Origin: Pycnopodia helianthoides
Lineage: Eukaryota > Echinodermata > Asteroidea > Forcipulatida > Asteriidae
Direction: 5' to 3'
DNA length: 64,000 nucleotides
Assembly (NCBI GenBank): GCA_032158295.1
Contig: CM063251.1
Span: 14,087,757 to 14,151,756 of the forward strand
Position numbers and translations under genes: made by a program. Shown one piece after another: positions 34,561 through 45,529 of the stretch; positions within the stretch are counted from its first letter, which is position 1; each line of letters starts with the position of its first letter. The notes below the pieces were generated by a model. The model worked only from the letters and a program-made list of their open reading frames with translations, searched no databases and was not told where the DNA came from.

Positions 34561-35994
34561 CTAGAATAGCCCCATAAATAGGGCCAATGGATCCACTCCG
34601 TATCCTTGGCCCTATCACCACCACAATATTTGTAATCCGCGAAGATCTAGATCATGAAACTTACCGATCGAATGCCAACGCACTTGTAGATAGCCAGACT
34701 ACTGGAATTTGATTGAAAAACATCACACGTTTTTGGTGAAACTCAAATGATTTTCGAGAGTGAACTTTTTAGAACGATCTCAACGATATTGATTATTTGC
34801 ACTCTCGGCGCCCTCGAGTAATTCAGTCTGGTACCAACTCAATCGTAGCTATTGACTGTATCGTTGTTCAAAATATTGTTGAGGGAGCCCAAAAAAACCT
34901 AGTTTTCAAACCCAAACCTTTGTATTGTGCTTGATTCCATTGTACAGTAACGCTGAAAAACTCTTTTTCTTTTTAAGTAATTATGAGAACGTGTGTAAGA
35001 CTTCTCAATGAATGAGCAATGTGTCAAGATCTTTGAGATAGTTCTAAAAGTTCACTCTCGAAAATCTAGATTTTCACCCAAAACGTGCGATATTTTAAAA
35101 CAAATTCCAGCAGCCCGGCTATCAACAAGGACATTGGCATTCGATCAGTAAGTTTCATGATATAGATCTTCACATCACAGATTAAGAGAATCTCATAAAA
35201 GGCGAAGGTTTGCACTTGCACTTGCAGTACTACCAGTAGTGTAGCCCAGGTTGGACTCCTCCGTTGCATATACCGCGACGGAGTCCAGGGTATAAAGGTT
35301 CTCTACCATTGCGAAAAAATTTTCAACAAATAATTATTATATTTTTTCCTGATGGAGGAAGCTAAAACTTCGTTCACATATTCCTTATGTCCGGAAATCC
35401 AATCCGGCGGGGTTCAGAAGTGTTACTTTTATCCTGGGGTGACATTATTTGAGAAAATAAAATGAAAATGTACGTCTCTCTTGTAACTTCCGGTCTATTG
35501 TGGCGAGTGAAGACTTGCGAGATCGATCATCCCTGGAAACGAGATTGACCAAGTTCGTTTGTGCAGTTCGTTCTTCCTGCGTGACGGCCGGGGATGTTAT
35601 ACATGTCGGGCATGCGCGCATATAGCCACGCGGGCATTTGGTACACGATGACAACAACGATAGTACAGAACTCCGACTTAATTTCCGAAATAATGTCACC
35701 CATGGATAAAATTGTTATTAGTGGAATCATCAAAAGTGTATTTTAGGACACAAAGAATAAGTGGAGGAATTTCCAGCTTCTGAAATCAGGTAAAAATATT
35801 TTTAAACCTTATTTGAACATTTTTTCACATCGTAGAGAAGCTTTATACCCAGGACGTCAGTGCAGTGCAACGGATACTGACGTCCTACCAGGTGCCAGGG
35901 CTACTGGTGCTAGGGCCAAGCCTAAGCATGCCAAGTATTAAGTAAGTATACGGAGTGGATTGGGCAAATTGGTCCTATTATGGGGCTAGGCTAG
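34561..35994. mobile_element. 1.4 kb TIR element in GTF2A2 intron 1
   Basis: The left end CTAGAATAGCCCCATAAATA through ATCCACTCCGTAT is mirrored at the right end (ATACGGAGTGGAT through CTATTATGGGGCTAGGCTAG). Inside, a second inverted pair of ~125-bp arms runs at 34648-34776 and 35044-35171 (AAGTTCACTCTCGAAAAT against its complement). A perfect hairpin AGGACGTCAGT/ACTGACGTCCT sits at 35851-35885 and another, TGGACTCC/GGAGTCCA, near 35250-35290. No transposase frame is present. With 34118-34522 it fills most of the 2.2 kb intron. Confidence 0.75.
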
Positions 35995-36240
35995 AAATAC
36001 CCGCAGGGCCACAGTCCAAATTGTTGTTCAACCCCCCCCCCTCCCCCTTCCTCCGCCCAATCCAACCATTTCGGTCTCATGTTTAGGTCGACTAGTCCAA
36101 GTAACGGATATCAATGTCATATTGTCAGATTGTCACAACTTTAGACTCCATCGAGATCGCGTCTTTTTCATTATTGTACAATACATCCTTAAAATACGTG
36201 ACGTACAAGTTGTTCTACGAATGTGAAAGATTGTATTTAC

Positions 36241-36312
36241 CTGAATAAGTTCGTCTAAACTTTCTTGTAAACTGTTTCCCAGCGAAGTATTTCTGTACAC
36301 CTGGTAGCTCAT
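36241..36312 (-). CDS. GTF2A2: GTF2A2 coding exon 1 (start)
   Basis: The exon encodes [20 protein letters not shown] then ELIQ before a GTAAAT donor. Human TFIIA gamma begins [20 protein letters not shown] then ELIQ, so the start is certain. TFIIA gamma pairs with TFIIA alpha/beta and stabilises TBP on core promoters in the nucleus. The gene is transcribed leftward, toward SNAPC5, and diverges from Smad6/7. Introns 1 (34023-36240) and 2 (31944-33917) hold MITEs but no other exons. A TATA-like sequence lies about 30-40 bp upstream of the start codon. Confidence 0.97.
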
Positions 36313-36342
36313 TGTACGATGTGGTCCGCGCTTCGCTTGTCG

Positions 36343-36354
36343 CCTATTTATATA
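36343..36354 (-). promoter_or_regulatory. GTF2A2: TATA-box-like element of GTF2A2
   Basis: On the minus strand the sequence is TATATAAATAGG, a strong TATA box. It ends 31 bp before the GTF2A2 start codon. If used, initiation about 30 bp downstream would leave a leader of only some 10 nt; an upstream noncoding exon is the alternative. Confidence 0.5.
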
Positions 36355-37065
36355 AAAAAGAAAATCAACAAAAAGCGCCCTCAATAAATTATGTGATGTT
36401 TAAAAAAATAAATAATAAAAAAATAAAAAGAGGGCGCTAATATGCATTACCGTATGGTTCGCTCGTCTTGGCCCTGCAGCCGATTTCACAAAACTTTATG
36501 CAACTACTTAGGTCAATATGCAATACTTATTGTGTTAGTTGTACATAACTTAAAGACACTGGACACCTTTGGTAATTTTGAAAGACCAGTCTTCTCACAT
36601 GGTGTATCTCAACATATGCACAAAATAACAAACCTGTAAAAATTTAAATTGGTGTACCAATTTTTTGCCCAAGTGTGGTACCCGGGGACGAAGTAGTACA
36701 TTTATTTTTATTTTGTATGTTTGTTTATAACTCTGATGGAAGTCAACATTTCGGTCATCATTTTTGCCAAAAGTAATACTATTTTAAATAGGCATACAAA
36801 TAAGTTATTTTAATTTGATATTACTTGTATTCCCATCTGAATAGAATTTTTTTTATTAAAAGCGTCGGCTTTAGGGAAATGTCCTGTATATATTGGTTCA
36901 TTCGTAAAGCATTAAAGTAGTACGGTGTCTAAATTAATTGATTTTTGATTGCCTGTTGGAAAATTTCAAGCATTTTATTGACAATCGAGATAGGTCTGTC
37001 CCCAAGCGGTCCAGTCGGACAGTTGTTCTCGGTGTGCGTCGGGACGAGCAACCGAGCTCACGGAC

Positions 37066-37125
37066 TCAATTCAAGCTCGTGTTTCTAATCAGCAGAGTGT
37101 GGGTTCTAGTCCTGACTTTTAAACA
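37066..37125 (+). mobile_element. fragment of tRNA-Leu-derived SINE
   Basis: ATTCAAGCTC, then TTTCTAATCAGCAGAGTGTG and GGTTCTAGTCC match the SINE head at 8413-8845 over about 60 bp. Confidence 0.6.
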
Positions 37126-39473
37126 AGACAGACAATATCTACTGCTTCTTCATTGCAGTATGTTTTGTCGTGTTGGGGGGGGGGGGGGGGACCGGACCAC
37201 ACATTTTCCGAAAGAACCACACTTCTGCCGGCCACTACGTAGGCCTACACCCAGCACCCCCACAAGACCGCTGTGTAAATCATTTCTACGATAGTGACTT
37301 ACGCCCTCTCTTGACAGAAAATTTTTCTTTTTATGATCAAAGAACTTCGGTTTTGGTGTCAAAAATATTTGTGTAATCATTGAGGACGCTTCGAATAAAA
37401 AAAAGGAATCTGCTCTTCCTCATGCATCAGTCAGTTCATCTACGGGGATGTTTTCATCACAGTCATTTACTACAATGATTGTCTTTTATCTTTGATGGAA
37501 GGCCTTCTGAAATTGGAGACTGACGCATTGACGCCACTCGAACAGTTATCGTCGATTAAAGCTTAACCCAATCAGTAGAGGGCGGGCTTGTTATTTCAAG
37601 GCTGTTTCTTGCGTTAATAGATGTTGGGGATCGTCTCGAAAGGGCAAGTTTTATCAGTGGTAAGAAAAACACTCAAACTCAGTCGGGTCCCCAATTGACA
37701 CATGAGTGTAACGCGCACACCCACGTGACATGTCAGTTTCATGCCCGATGGTGAATTGCCGATCGCGAAACCCGATTTGTTCGCTGTAGTCCCCCGGCAC
37801 CTTATCCAAATACCGGTGAGGCCGTGAGTGATCCCGACTCGTGGATCCGTCCAAAGTTGGTCGGCGCATGCGTGTGAGGGCGCACACGCTATTTGAAGTT
37901 GCTCGCTGTATTTTGGTTCAGAGCGTACATGTATGTACATGTATAAAGTCTGACCATCAATTTCTACCTTCCACCATGGTCTGACTTGAGTGAGGAATGT
38001 ATTGGTGGTAACACCACCTCCACGGTAAGACTAATCAAACTATTTTTCTCGATACTGGCTACGTCCCCTAAACTGTTCTAACACCGGAATGTTATCCACG
38101 GGAAAAGCGTATGCCTTCTTAATTTAGGTTTATTTATACTCTCGACCAATGAAATGTAAGTCTGCAGGCTCACTGCCATAGATCAGCATTTACTGTGCAA
38201 TCTGCATTTACTTTCCTCAGCATCCACATTTTGAGGCATTTCTTCATTCAGTACAGTTATGTCACACTATAATAAAACTTACATGAAGTCTGAAAGGTTA
38301 AGCTATTCACACAGTCCTCTATTCACTCTTCTTATCTTACACGAAGGTGAGTTTTTTTTAAGAAGCTGTCAAACCACTCCTCATTAATACATGCATGCTG
38401 GACATCTTATGGGCGCCGGTCTTTGTCCCGGATAAAAGTTCAGCAATTGTGCGTAATGTGTCAATTAGAGGTGTTAAAGGCAGATCCTATAGAAACTCGA
38501 TCTTTACGACATTGTGATCCAGGTTCTATCAGAGATAGAGGTTTTTAAGCTCGACAAAATGACCGAGTGTCAGTAGATTGTATTTGAATAGTTGTATAGC
38601 CTTGGTTTTACTTCGTGGAGGTATAGCCTTCTTATCAAACCCAACAATAACAAACTGTAAATCTCACCAATGACTATACCTATTTCTTCGTCTGATTGAA
38701 ACACATTTAGGTTCTTTGGTAGCTCTTTGGAAACCCCCACTCACCTCGTAAAAAACATTCGGCCTATTCCTCCGTGTTTGTACCATTAATTGCCAGTTTC
38801 ACCGGATAAAAAAAATAAATTGAATAAATAAAAAGCACGTGATTTTATTTCTAACCTTAGAATTCCCAGAATCTCTTTTGTATACAGTGTAGTTCCATAT
38901 GGTTCCATCCCATGGATCTTAGGAGAAACCAGACGAAAGCCACTAGTGGTTCCGTCTAGTGACTCCGGCTATAGCGTTCGTTTTTTCTCTGATGTTTGCC
39001 GATCGGATGTATACAATGTGAACTCATGTACCGTGGAAACACTGAGGATTTTGTCTGCTGCCATCAGAAACCAGTTGACAAAAAGAAGCAGGCGGCGACC
39101 GGGCGCCTAACAGATCCGCCCCGGACAATGGGTATGGGATTTGGATCGTGTGTTCTACTGGTGACTCCAGGAAGGTGACATGGGTCCCCCTGTAACAATG
39201 GAGCAGGGATGAATGGAAGACCGTCACACGCCAGCATCCTGTCAGGCCTCCTCTTCAGACCATTGATGGATCCATAACGAGAAGGGCGGTCCAGGCAGGG
39301 CATTATTTTGGCACCGCTGCCGAAAAACTGTTGGTGTTCGATTTTAGGTTTCCTTCTTTGATCATGGATGTTCGATTGACCTAAAAAGCGAGGACTGGGG
39401 ACCTTCTTGGAAAAAGATAACAACCCCCCGTAAAAAATCCCTATTTACGCAGTAGGACTATATGTTGTGATTT

Positions 39474-39545
39474 GTTGTTTGTTTGTTTGTTTGTTTGTTT
39501 GTTTTTGTATGTGTGTGTTTGTGTGTGTGTGTTGGGGGGGGGGGC
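39474..39545 (+). repeat. (GTTT)n, (GT)n and poly-G microsatellite cluster
   Basis: A GTTT array is followed by TATGTGTGTGTTTGTGTGTG and a run of 11 G. Confidence 0.9.
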
Positions 39546-40067
39546 ATTTTTATCACAATGATAATACTTTTCGTCTAGTCCAGCCGGTAGTTTCGACAGT
39601 TGGGTTTTTGAAAGTTCAGGTCATATTAAAAACTCGATTCATCCCATTCGAAATCGACACCGCCCCCATAAGATATCGGCACCGTTTATCTCGTCGCATC
39701 CGAAGGGTTCCAATGATGGAAACAAACGTCAGATTTCCATTTGAGTGCGTTTTAAGCTCCAGTAGTGCGAGCTCCACAGCTTTAAATACTTTCGACGATT
39801 CTATTTATTGAATTACCTCCCTGTGGAATTAGTTGAATGTCCGACTGTCGGGGACACTGCCGCCCTGTATAGCGGGTTTTCAAGAGCGTTTACCTTGCAC
39901 TTTGGCAACGATGTCAAAATAGGGGAGAGCCTCATTTTCAAATGTTATGGCTTAACTCACGATCACAAAAACTATTAGTTCGCTCCAGACAACACTTCGC
40001 AAGCACTTGCCGTTAACGCATGGCGTTAGCCGTGGAATGAGGTGCATGCTGGTCTTTTCGTGACAAA

Positions 40068-40194
40068 GGTCGTGTCGGATTGATGGTTTCGGCAGTGGCT
40101 ACGGCCGGAACGCCAAAAAGTCCTATTCTCCAAAATTGTCGTCGCAGCCAACAGCCATAGCCGTAGCCGAAGTACGCTTAATTCGGACACGACC
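40068..40194. mobile_element. 127-bp foldback element with GGTCGTGTC ends
   Basis: GGTCGTGTC (40068-40076) is exactly mirrored at 40186-40194, and the arms continue as TTCGGCAGTGGCTACGGC against GCCATAGCCGTAGCCGAA. No coding content. Confidence 0.75.
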
Positions 40195-42130
40195 AAGTTG
40201 GGTCTCTTTAGAGATGGCATGCACCTCTTCAATCCACAGCTGACGCGCGCGTTGCGAAGTTTTCTCTGGTCAAAGTTTGAGAATATTTTGCTCGGGGTTT
40301 GCATTCGCTTCTTGTTCTTAATTTGTTTTACTGTTGAACCTGAGGAGGGGAAACATAAGAAGTCATTTTGTTCTTGCTTCGCAGGGAACACTGGTCGCTA
40401 CCCGTGTAGTCAACAAAAACATCGAGTCGTGGAAGTAGTACGGATCCAGCCTACAGATCATAACTCACACAGCAAAGAAGAAGAAAGAAAAGAAAAAAAC
40501 ACGATCAAAAATGCACAGACGAAGCTTGAGTCCCGGAAACACCTCCGAAGTCTTTCTTGCCCGTGGGGGCCGCAGCGCGTCGCTGAACCCTCGCTCTCGG
40601 TGCCTTCATGACGCGCCCTCTAAAGGTATAAACACTAGCATCTTTAAAGGGGCTCTATTTTTTGGTCCACCATGAGGCAGCTGAGCTATATGTTTTCCAC
40701 AGAGCGAGGACTTGCTCTATGATGTTTTCTTACCTTCTGTTCCTTTAAATGCCAGGAGGAATATTCATATTTGGATCAACACATTCATAAGTGCGAATTT
40801 GTTGCCTCCAAATATGTAAAACTGTTGAATCTTTTTTTTTCTTTTTTCTTTTTTCTAAGGAACTATTGAGGAGTCTCCAGAGAATTGATAATTTACCGGA
40901 AGTGCATTGATGGGAAGAGATTTTGTTCAAAGCAACTGTCACCTTTTTTTGTAGGGTTACAAAACAAACTGAATTACTAAATACAATGCATATAAATGCC
41001 TGTCATTTCTTTCGTTAACTTATTGCCGAAGCATAATGTCAAGCTTTTACAGAATATTTTCAAACCTGTCAATAATACACTTTAATAGGCTATACTATAG
41101 TTTAAATAATGAAAGCGTAAAATAAATAAACTTACTGACGAAGAAGGAAGTTATGAGTGGGTTCCAAATGACACCGTTTATCACACAGTTACATAATTTC
41201 GTAATGGAAATAGCTGGTCAGACCACCACCGGCTTTCATTACCGATAATGATACCAACCATGCAAAGTGAGTTCCCGGATGGCTGACCCACCACTCTGCC
41301 CGTGTCTCGAGTGCAAACCACCGACCGGTTACCCCCACCGAACCACACTGTCCACCCATGGAGGAAGGACCCTCCATGGTCCACCCATGGTCCACCTAAC
41401 AATTCGGATGACCATGGAGCAATATGGGATGACAAACTCAGTATCAAACAACCCCATACCCTTGACTCAAATAAACAAACAAACAACGACATCAAAAACA
41501 GTAAGCGGAACCAAAAGGGAGAAACAATACTTGCTGATAATCGAAACAACAAGTGCAACTGTTTCAATCCAACCATGTAAATCGTAACTGAACATTGGTT
41601 GAGAACAAATAATTTGAACAGGGTCCTAAAATGTTTGTTTAGCCTGCACGCTTATAATCATTCTGCCGTTGTGATTTGACACATTAATTTGAAAGAAGTC
41701 AACATTGAGCCAGGAATCCTTGGAACCCTTTAAGGAGAACTGGAAGGAATATCTGTATTTGCAAAGATTAATTGATCATTTTCGTTACTGATTTGTTTGC
41801 ACGCGCGCATACACCGAAGAGGAATAGAGAATAATTTCGAGTAGGTTCAAGCGTCGTCTGCATCTACCTATACGGTTCAATGTCCCTCAATCTGGTTACC
41901 ATGGCAACATGATTTTTCTGTCTATTTTACATAATCAGCATTGTCACTTTTATTAATTTCGCTGAGAGAATGACCACCCCGTCTGCGGGACACCCTCTGT
42001 TACTCAGCTCATGGGTTCATAACGATCAATTCTGGCGCTGTGGTTGATTTGAGGCGATCCCTGTATATGCCCGGAGGGAGTAGCAGCATCCACTGTGACA
42101 GCGCCATGTTATTTGCTCAACAATCATTTC

Positions 42131-42163
42131 AGACTCGAGCCGCGCCAAAATGTCTAGACGTCT
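42131..42163 (+). promoter_or_regulatory. Smad6/7: Smad-binding element cluster upstream of Smad6/7
   Basis: AGAC (42131), CGCGCC (42141-42146), a 5-bp spacer, then GTCTAGACGTCT (42152-42163). GTCTAGAC is the perfect palindromic Smad3/Smad4 binding element. CGCGCC-N5-GTCT differs at one position from the BMP-type composite GRCGNC-N5-GTCT bound by Smad1/5-Smad4. TGACTTA (AP-1-like, 42166) and CCAAT (42179) follow. It lies about 0.77 kb before the Smad6/7 start codon. Vertebrate Smad7 promoters are known to carry GTCTAGAC, so direct feedback induction is the natural reading, but it is inferred. Confidence 0.6.
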
Positions 42164-42927
42164 CGTGACTTAAATAAGCCAATCAGCGGACTCGGAGTTG
42201 TGAGCTCACATTCTGTGTAGTAAAACCACTCGTGTTGATTTTTCGTTCATCGCGCACACACGTAACGCAGCATCCAATCACGATCACATACATTTTGTAT
42301 ACACATTATCAAAAACTCACATGTACGGTGTACATTGTAGAGTGCACATGTGTGTGAATGTTTCTCTTACTGTAGATAACTAGTGGATGGAGAGCCTTAA
42401 CTTCTTGTGTCGGATTTTTCTCAGCGTGGATGTTTTTAAAAGTTGGGAGATCGTGACCGAAGACGATTTGGGATTGCTTTATCTATGTACCTTTGGGATT
42501 TTCTCCTCGCATTGGTGCGGCGGAAGTGTACGTAATCTGCCTGTGGATGCAAGGCGCTGTGCTGGCGTCACGTTGCCGCGGAGTAGGCCAATGCACTGAC
42601 TGTGCTCAACCGTATGACAACTCGCTCCGACCGGGGGTAAACTACGCAGGGCCTTGCTGCATGCAGTGCATTCATTACCTTGCATAACGAATGGTGTGTG
42701 GGGGGAAGGGAAAGAGCTACTGTTTATGTCTTGACCTGTGTAACGGTACACGAGGATTCACTGTGTAGAAGAGTTCGCTTTGGGCCGGTTACTCCTTGAC
42801 CACCACCAGCCCCCGCCACAACTGATGCTGAGACCAAAACTGGATTTAAACTGAGAGGGTTCCGGCGCATGGAATGGTCAACGACAGACTCCGTGGGCTA
42901 TGACCGTGTGCACAAATCCTATGTCGC
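42164..42927 (+). promoter_or_regulatory. Smad6/7: Smad6/7 proximal promoter and 5' UTR region
   Basis: Start site unknown. A CCAAT box (42179) and a weak TTAAATAA (42169) are the only core-like signals. An in-frame TGA at 42901-42903 precedes the start codon by 24 bases, so the protein cannot begin further upstream in this exon. Confidence 0.5.
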
Positions 42928-43366
42928 ATGTTCAAGTCCAAGCGCACGGTACTTATCCGGCGACTCTGGAGGAGCCGTGGTGGTTCTGCCACCGGCGAAC
43001 AAGGCCCCGATAGTCAGGGATTCGACCGCGACTTGGAGACCGATCCCGAGTTCAAATCGGCTGCCCACAGCCTCCTGAAACGATTGAAAGATCGACAGCT
43101 CGAGCTGTTGCTCGATGCCGTCGAGAGCCGCGGAACGACATCGACCGCCTGCGTCCCCCTCCCGAAGGGGGACGTGCGCCTGGGCAGGGGGAGGACCGCT
43201 CCACCGCATGTGTTGTGCTGTCAGCTTTACCGCTGGTCAGATCTCAAACAAGCTACCGAACTTAAAAGACTTAACTTTTGTTGTCAAACAGGACGTGATG
43301 TGGAGGAATTTAGCTCAGGAATCGTATGCTGCAACCCCTATCATCTCAGCCGCTTGTGTCGGCCAG
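42928..43366 (+). CDS. Smad6/7: Smad6/7 (inhibitory Smad) exon 1 with MH1-like domain
   Basis: The exon encodes MFKSKRTVLIRRLWRSR, as in vertebrate SMAD6/7 (MFRSKRSGLVRRLWRSR). The divergent MH1 follows: SLLKRLKDRQLELLLDAVES, then CCQLYRWSDLKQATELKRL and finally IVCCNPYHLSRLC. SMAD7 has LKERQLELLLQAVESRGG and CCNPHHLSRLC, so the assignment is clear, and divergence from R-Smads is typical. Unlike vertebrate I-Smads, the stretch between the basic N terminus and MH1 is only ~30 residues. I-Smads bind activated type I receptors through MH2, recruit Smurf ligases through a PPxY motif and block R-Smad phosphorylation. PPxY and MH2 are not in this exon. The donor GTAAGA follows 43366 and leaves phase 1. 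Smad6 and Smad7 arose by vertebrate duplication, hence the joint name. Confidence 0.96.
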
Positions 43367-43789
43367 GTAAGATTTTAATTTAAGACTAGACAATCCAAAT
43401 CCAACCAGCGGCCGGCAGTCAACATAGTTACGACACTGGCACCAGCTTGTCTTAAAGATGTTTACAGTGTAAATTATTAATTAATGGAGTAATGATGCCT
43501 TCCATAGGCATTTTTTTAATTTGCAGTGTGTAAATAAAGCGGTGAAAGAAAGGTACCTTGAGCAAACAACTTGTTCTGGGTCTTTAATTTTATGTGGTCA
43601 CCGTTGAATGCAAACACCAACAGTTTTTGGCGGCCGAAGAATGAGTAATTAACATTTACTTAAAGTGTTTTTGAATTAAGAATGTAGTGAGGGTAGCACA
43701 ATCTCTGCCATTGTTGTATATTCTGTGCAGACCTTGGCTTTTATTGTAAATGAAGAGACAAGACGAGACTGGGGAAAAGAAAAAAAAAA

Positions 43790-44000
43790 ACAATAGCGAT
43801 TTTCGGGCTGCGTACGTGTGATTGTCTTGCCGCTAAACCGTGGGCCCCCATCAGCCCCCGCCTGGGCGTCGGGAAACGGCCGGCGGGCCGCGGCAAGCCA
43901 TTGAGTCACCATTCGATTTACCAACATGGCGCCGCTGTTATTTATGTGCCGCTCAGCCGAAGTCTTTCGCCTCAATTAACAAACGTTGGCAAGGCTTCGC
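43790..44000 (+). promoter_or_regulatory. CpG-rich intronic segment with AP-1 site
   Basis: Unlike its AT-rich surroundings, this segment contains CGGCCGGCGGGCCGCGGC, a perfect AP-1 site TGAGTCA (43902-43908) and ATGGCGCCGC (43926) with the GGCGCC core used by BMP-Smads. It lies about 430 bp into intron 1 and could be a downstream enhancer or an alternative promoter. Confidence 0.4.
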
Positions 44001-45406
44001 TGTCTGTTCGCGCACAGCGGGGATTCACTGGCATTTTTTTTCTCTCTCTTCTTTCTCCCTTACCTCATCATAATACTGACCTTCCCACACATACACACAC
44101 ACAGGCTCTGACAGAAATTGTTCTCTTTTTTTTCCTCCACTTTTTCCTTTCTTGTTTGTGTGTTTTGTTGTGTGTTGCATTGTAGAATCGCCGCCGCCTC
44201 CATACAGCAGATTTCCGATCGAGGGGTCCAAAACGGAAGGTGTGTATTGTCCAGGAATCGACCCTATTACGGTGGTCAAATTTATACAAATCACCACTTT
44301 ATGATTATTATTTTAATAATTTTTTGAAGTCCACACATAAAGTCGATATCATTTGAAAAAAGATTGAAACAATAGAGTTGTTAAAGGATGTGGGTGTTTT
44401 TTTTACATTTATTTGTTTTTATCTTGAGAAGTTACATATTGGGGGAAAACAGTAACAAATTCCCCCGAACTAAATTGTTAGATGGAATTTATTATAGATT
44501 TTATTTTATTTTACACATTTTTAAAATGTTGATCACTCTAGGTGGTAAATTTTTGTGTTTGGTATTGCATCTTTAAAAACTGACTGGATAAAAATTGTGT
44601 TTTTGTGAGAACTACATGATGGGAATTAAATTTACTTTCCCTAAAAAATCAATTAATTGATGCACTATCCCTAATGGAGCTAATGGAAGACAACTGTTTG
44701 TTATTCATCAAAACAATCCCTTTTTTCCAAGGATGAAGCACTCCAAACAGAAACATTTCTCAGGATGACTGGTACTTTTACAAACTTGAAACCAAGTTTC
44801 CTCTTGAATACAAATTCAGTTCAATTCTGAGATCTTTCGAGCCCCTTCTCATTTAATATAAACTACAAAAACAATCACAGTGTTGTTGGGTTTCTCATTG
44901 CAATCCAACCCAACCGGAATAGACGATGCTTTTGTCCCCTTAAGCTCTCGTCTCACAACTCCAAAAGATGTAATCCTTCCATATTTGGATTTCATCCCTA
45001 AATTAGGGAAACTTTTGCTCTGCAAATTCCCTTCATAAAACCGACCACCCTGCAGCCACAAACCAGATCAAGTCTCTGCACTATGTAAGCACATCCTTGC
45101 CCCAGTGTCCCTGTAAAGCATCAGTAACCTCTAGTGGGCCCCTTCTGCTCTTCTTCTGGACCCCCCCCCTTCTCCCCCATTTCAATGTTGCATTGCAGTT
45201 TGCATTCAGGCGAGTCCCTACTTCCCCTACATTCCAATGATGTGTCCTAGCAACAGCAGTAAGCCTGGATGCAATAATAATTGAGCTGGTCTAGTAATTA
45301 CCCCCTCCATTTACACAAGATAATAACAGATGGCTTCAATTTTCCCCCCATATCTCCTCTTTCTGCCTCTCCTCTCTCTCTCTCTCTCTGACTGTCTGGA
45401 AACCAG

Positions 45407-45529
45407 CCTCAAGTCCTAATGAAGACTGCTTCTCCCAGGAATCCACAACAGGCTCCACGGTGGATTTTGGGGAAAGCACAGAGACGGGAAATACGCCAAG
45501 CCAGCGGCAGCAACTCTACGCAGTTTCAG
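45407..45529 (+). other. weak candidate exon of Smad6/7
   Basis: A 123-bp segment after a CT-rich tract and CCAG has a phase compatible with exon 1 and reads SSPNEDCFSQE and then TPSQRQQLYAVS without a stop, before GTTGGT. It is Ser/Thr-rich like an I-Smad linker but has no PPxY motif, a weak donor and no recognisable conservation. It is probably not an exon. Confidence 0.12.

Larger units (their letters stand above)
36355..42130. other. spacer between GTF2A2 and the Smad6/7 promoter
   Basis: No conserved coding exon is recognised. It contains fragments of repeat families (36474-36700, where a GCAGCCGATTTCAC end joins AAAGACACTGGACACCTTTG), a SINE-head fragment, a (GTTT)n/(GT)n/poly-G cluster at 39474-39545 and a foldback at 40068-40194. 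Several AGAGGGCG CTCF-like words occur. I see nothing specific in 37600-39000 or 40700-42100. Confidence 0.65.

Noticed and set aside
39064..39423. 119-codon minus-strand frame
   Set aside because: No similarity recognised and several overlapping frames of similar length; treated as chance.
40198..40611. 137-codon reading frame
   Set aside because: No recognisable domain; it begins just outside a foldback element and has unbiased composition.
45407..45529. Second coding exon of Smad6/7
   Set aside because: Phase fits and it is open, but it has no PPxY motif, no similarity and a weak donor; listed only as a low-confidence candidate.
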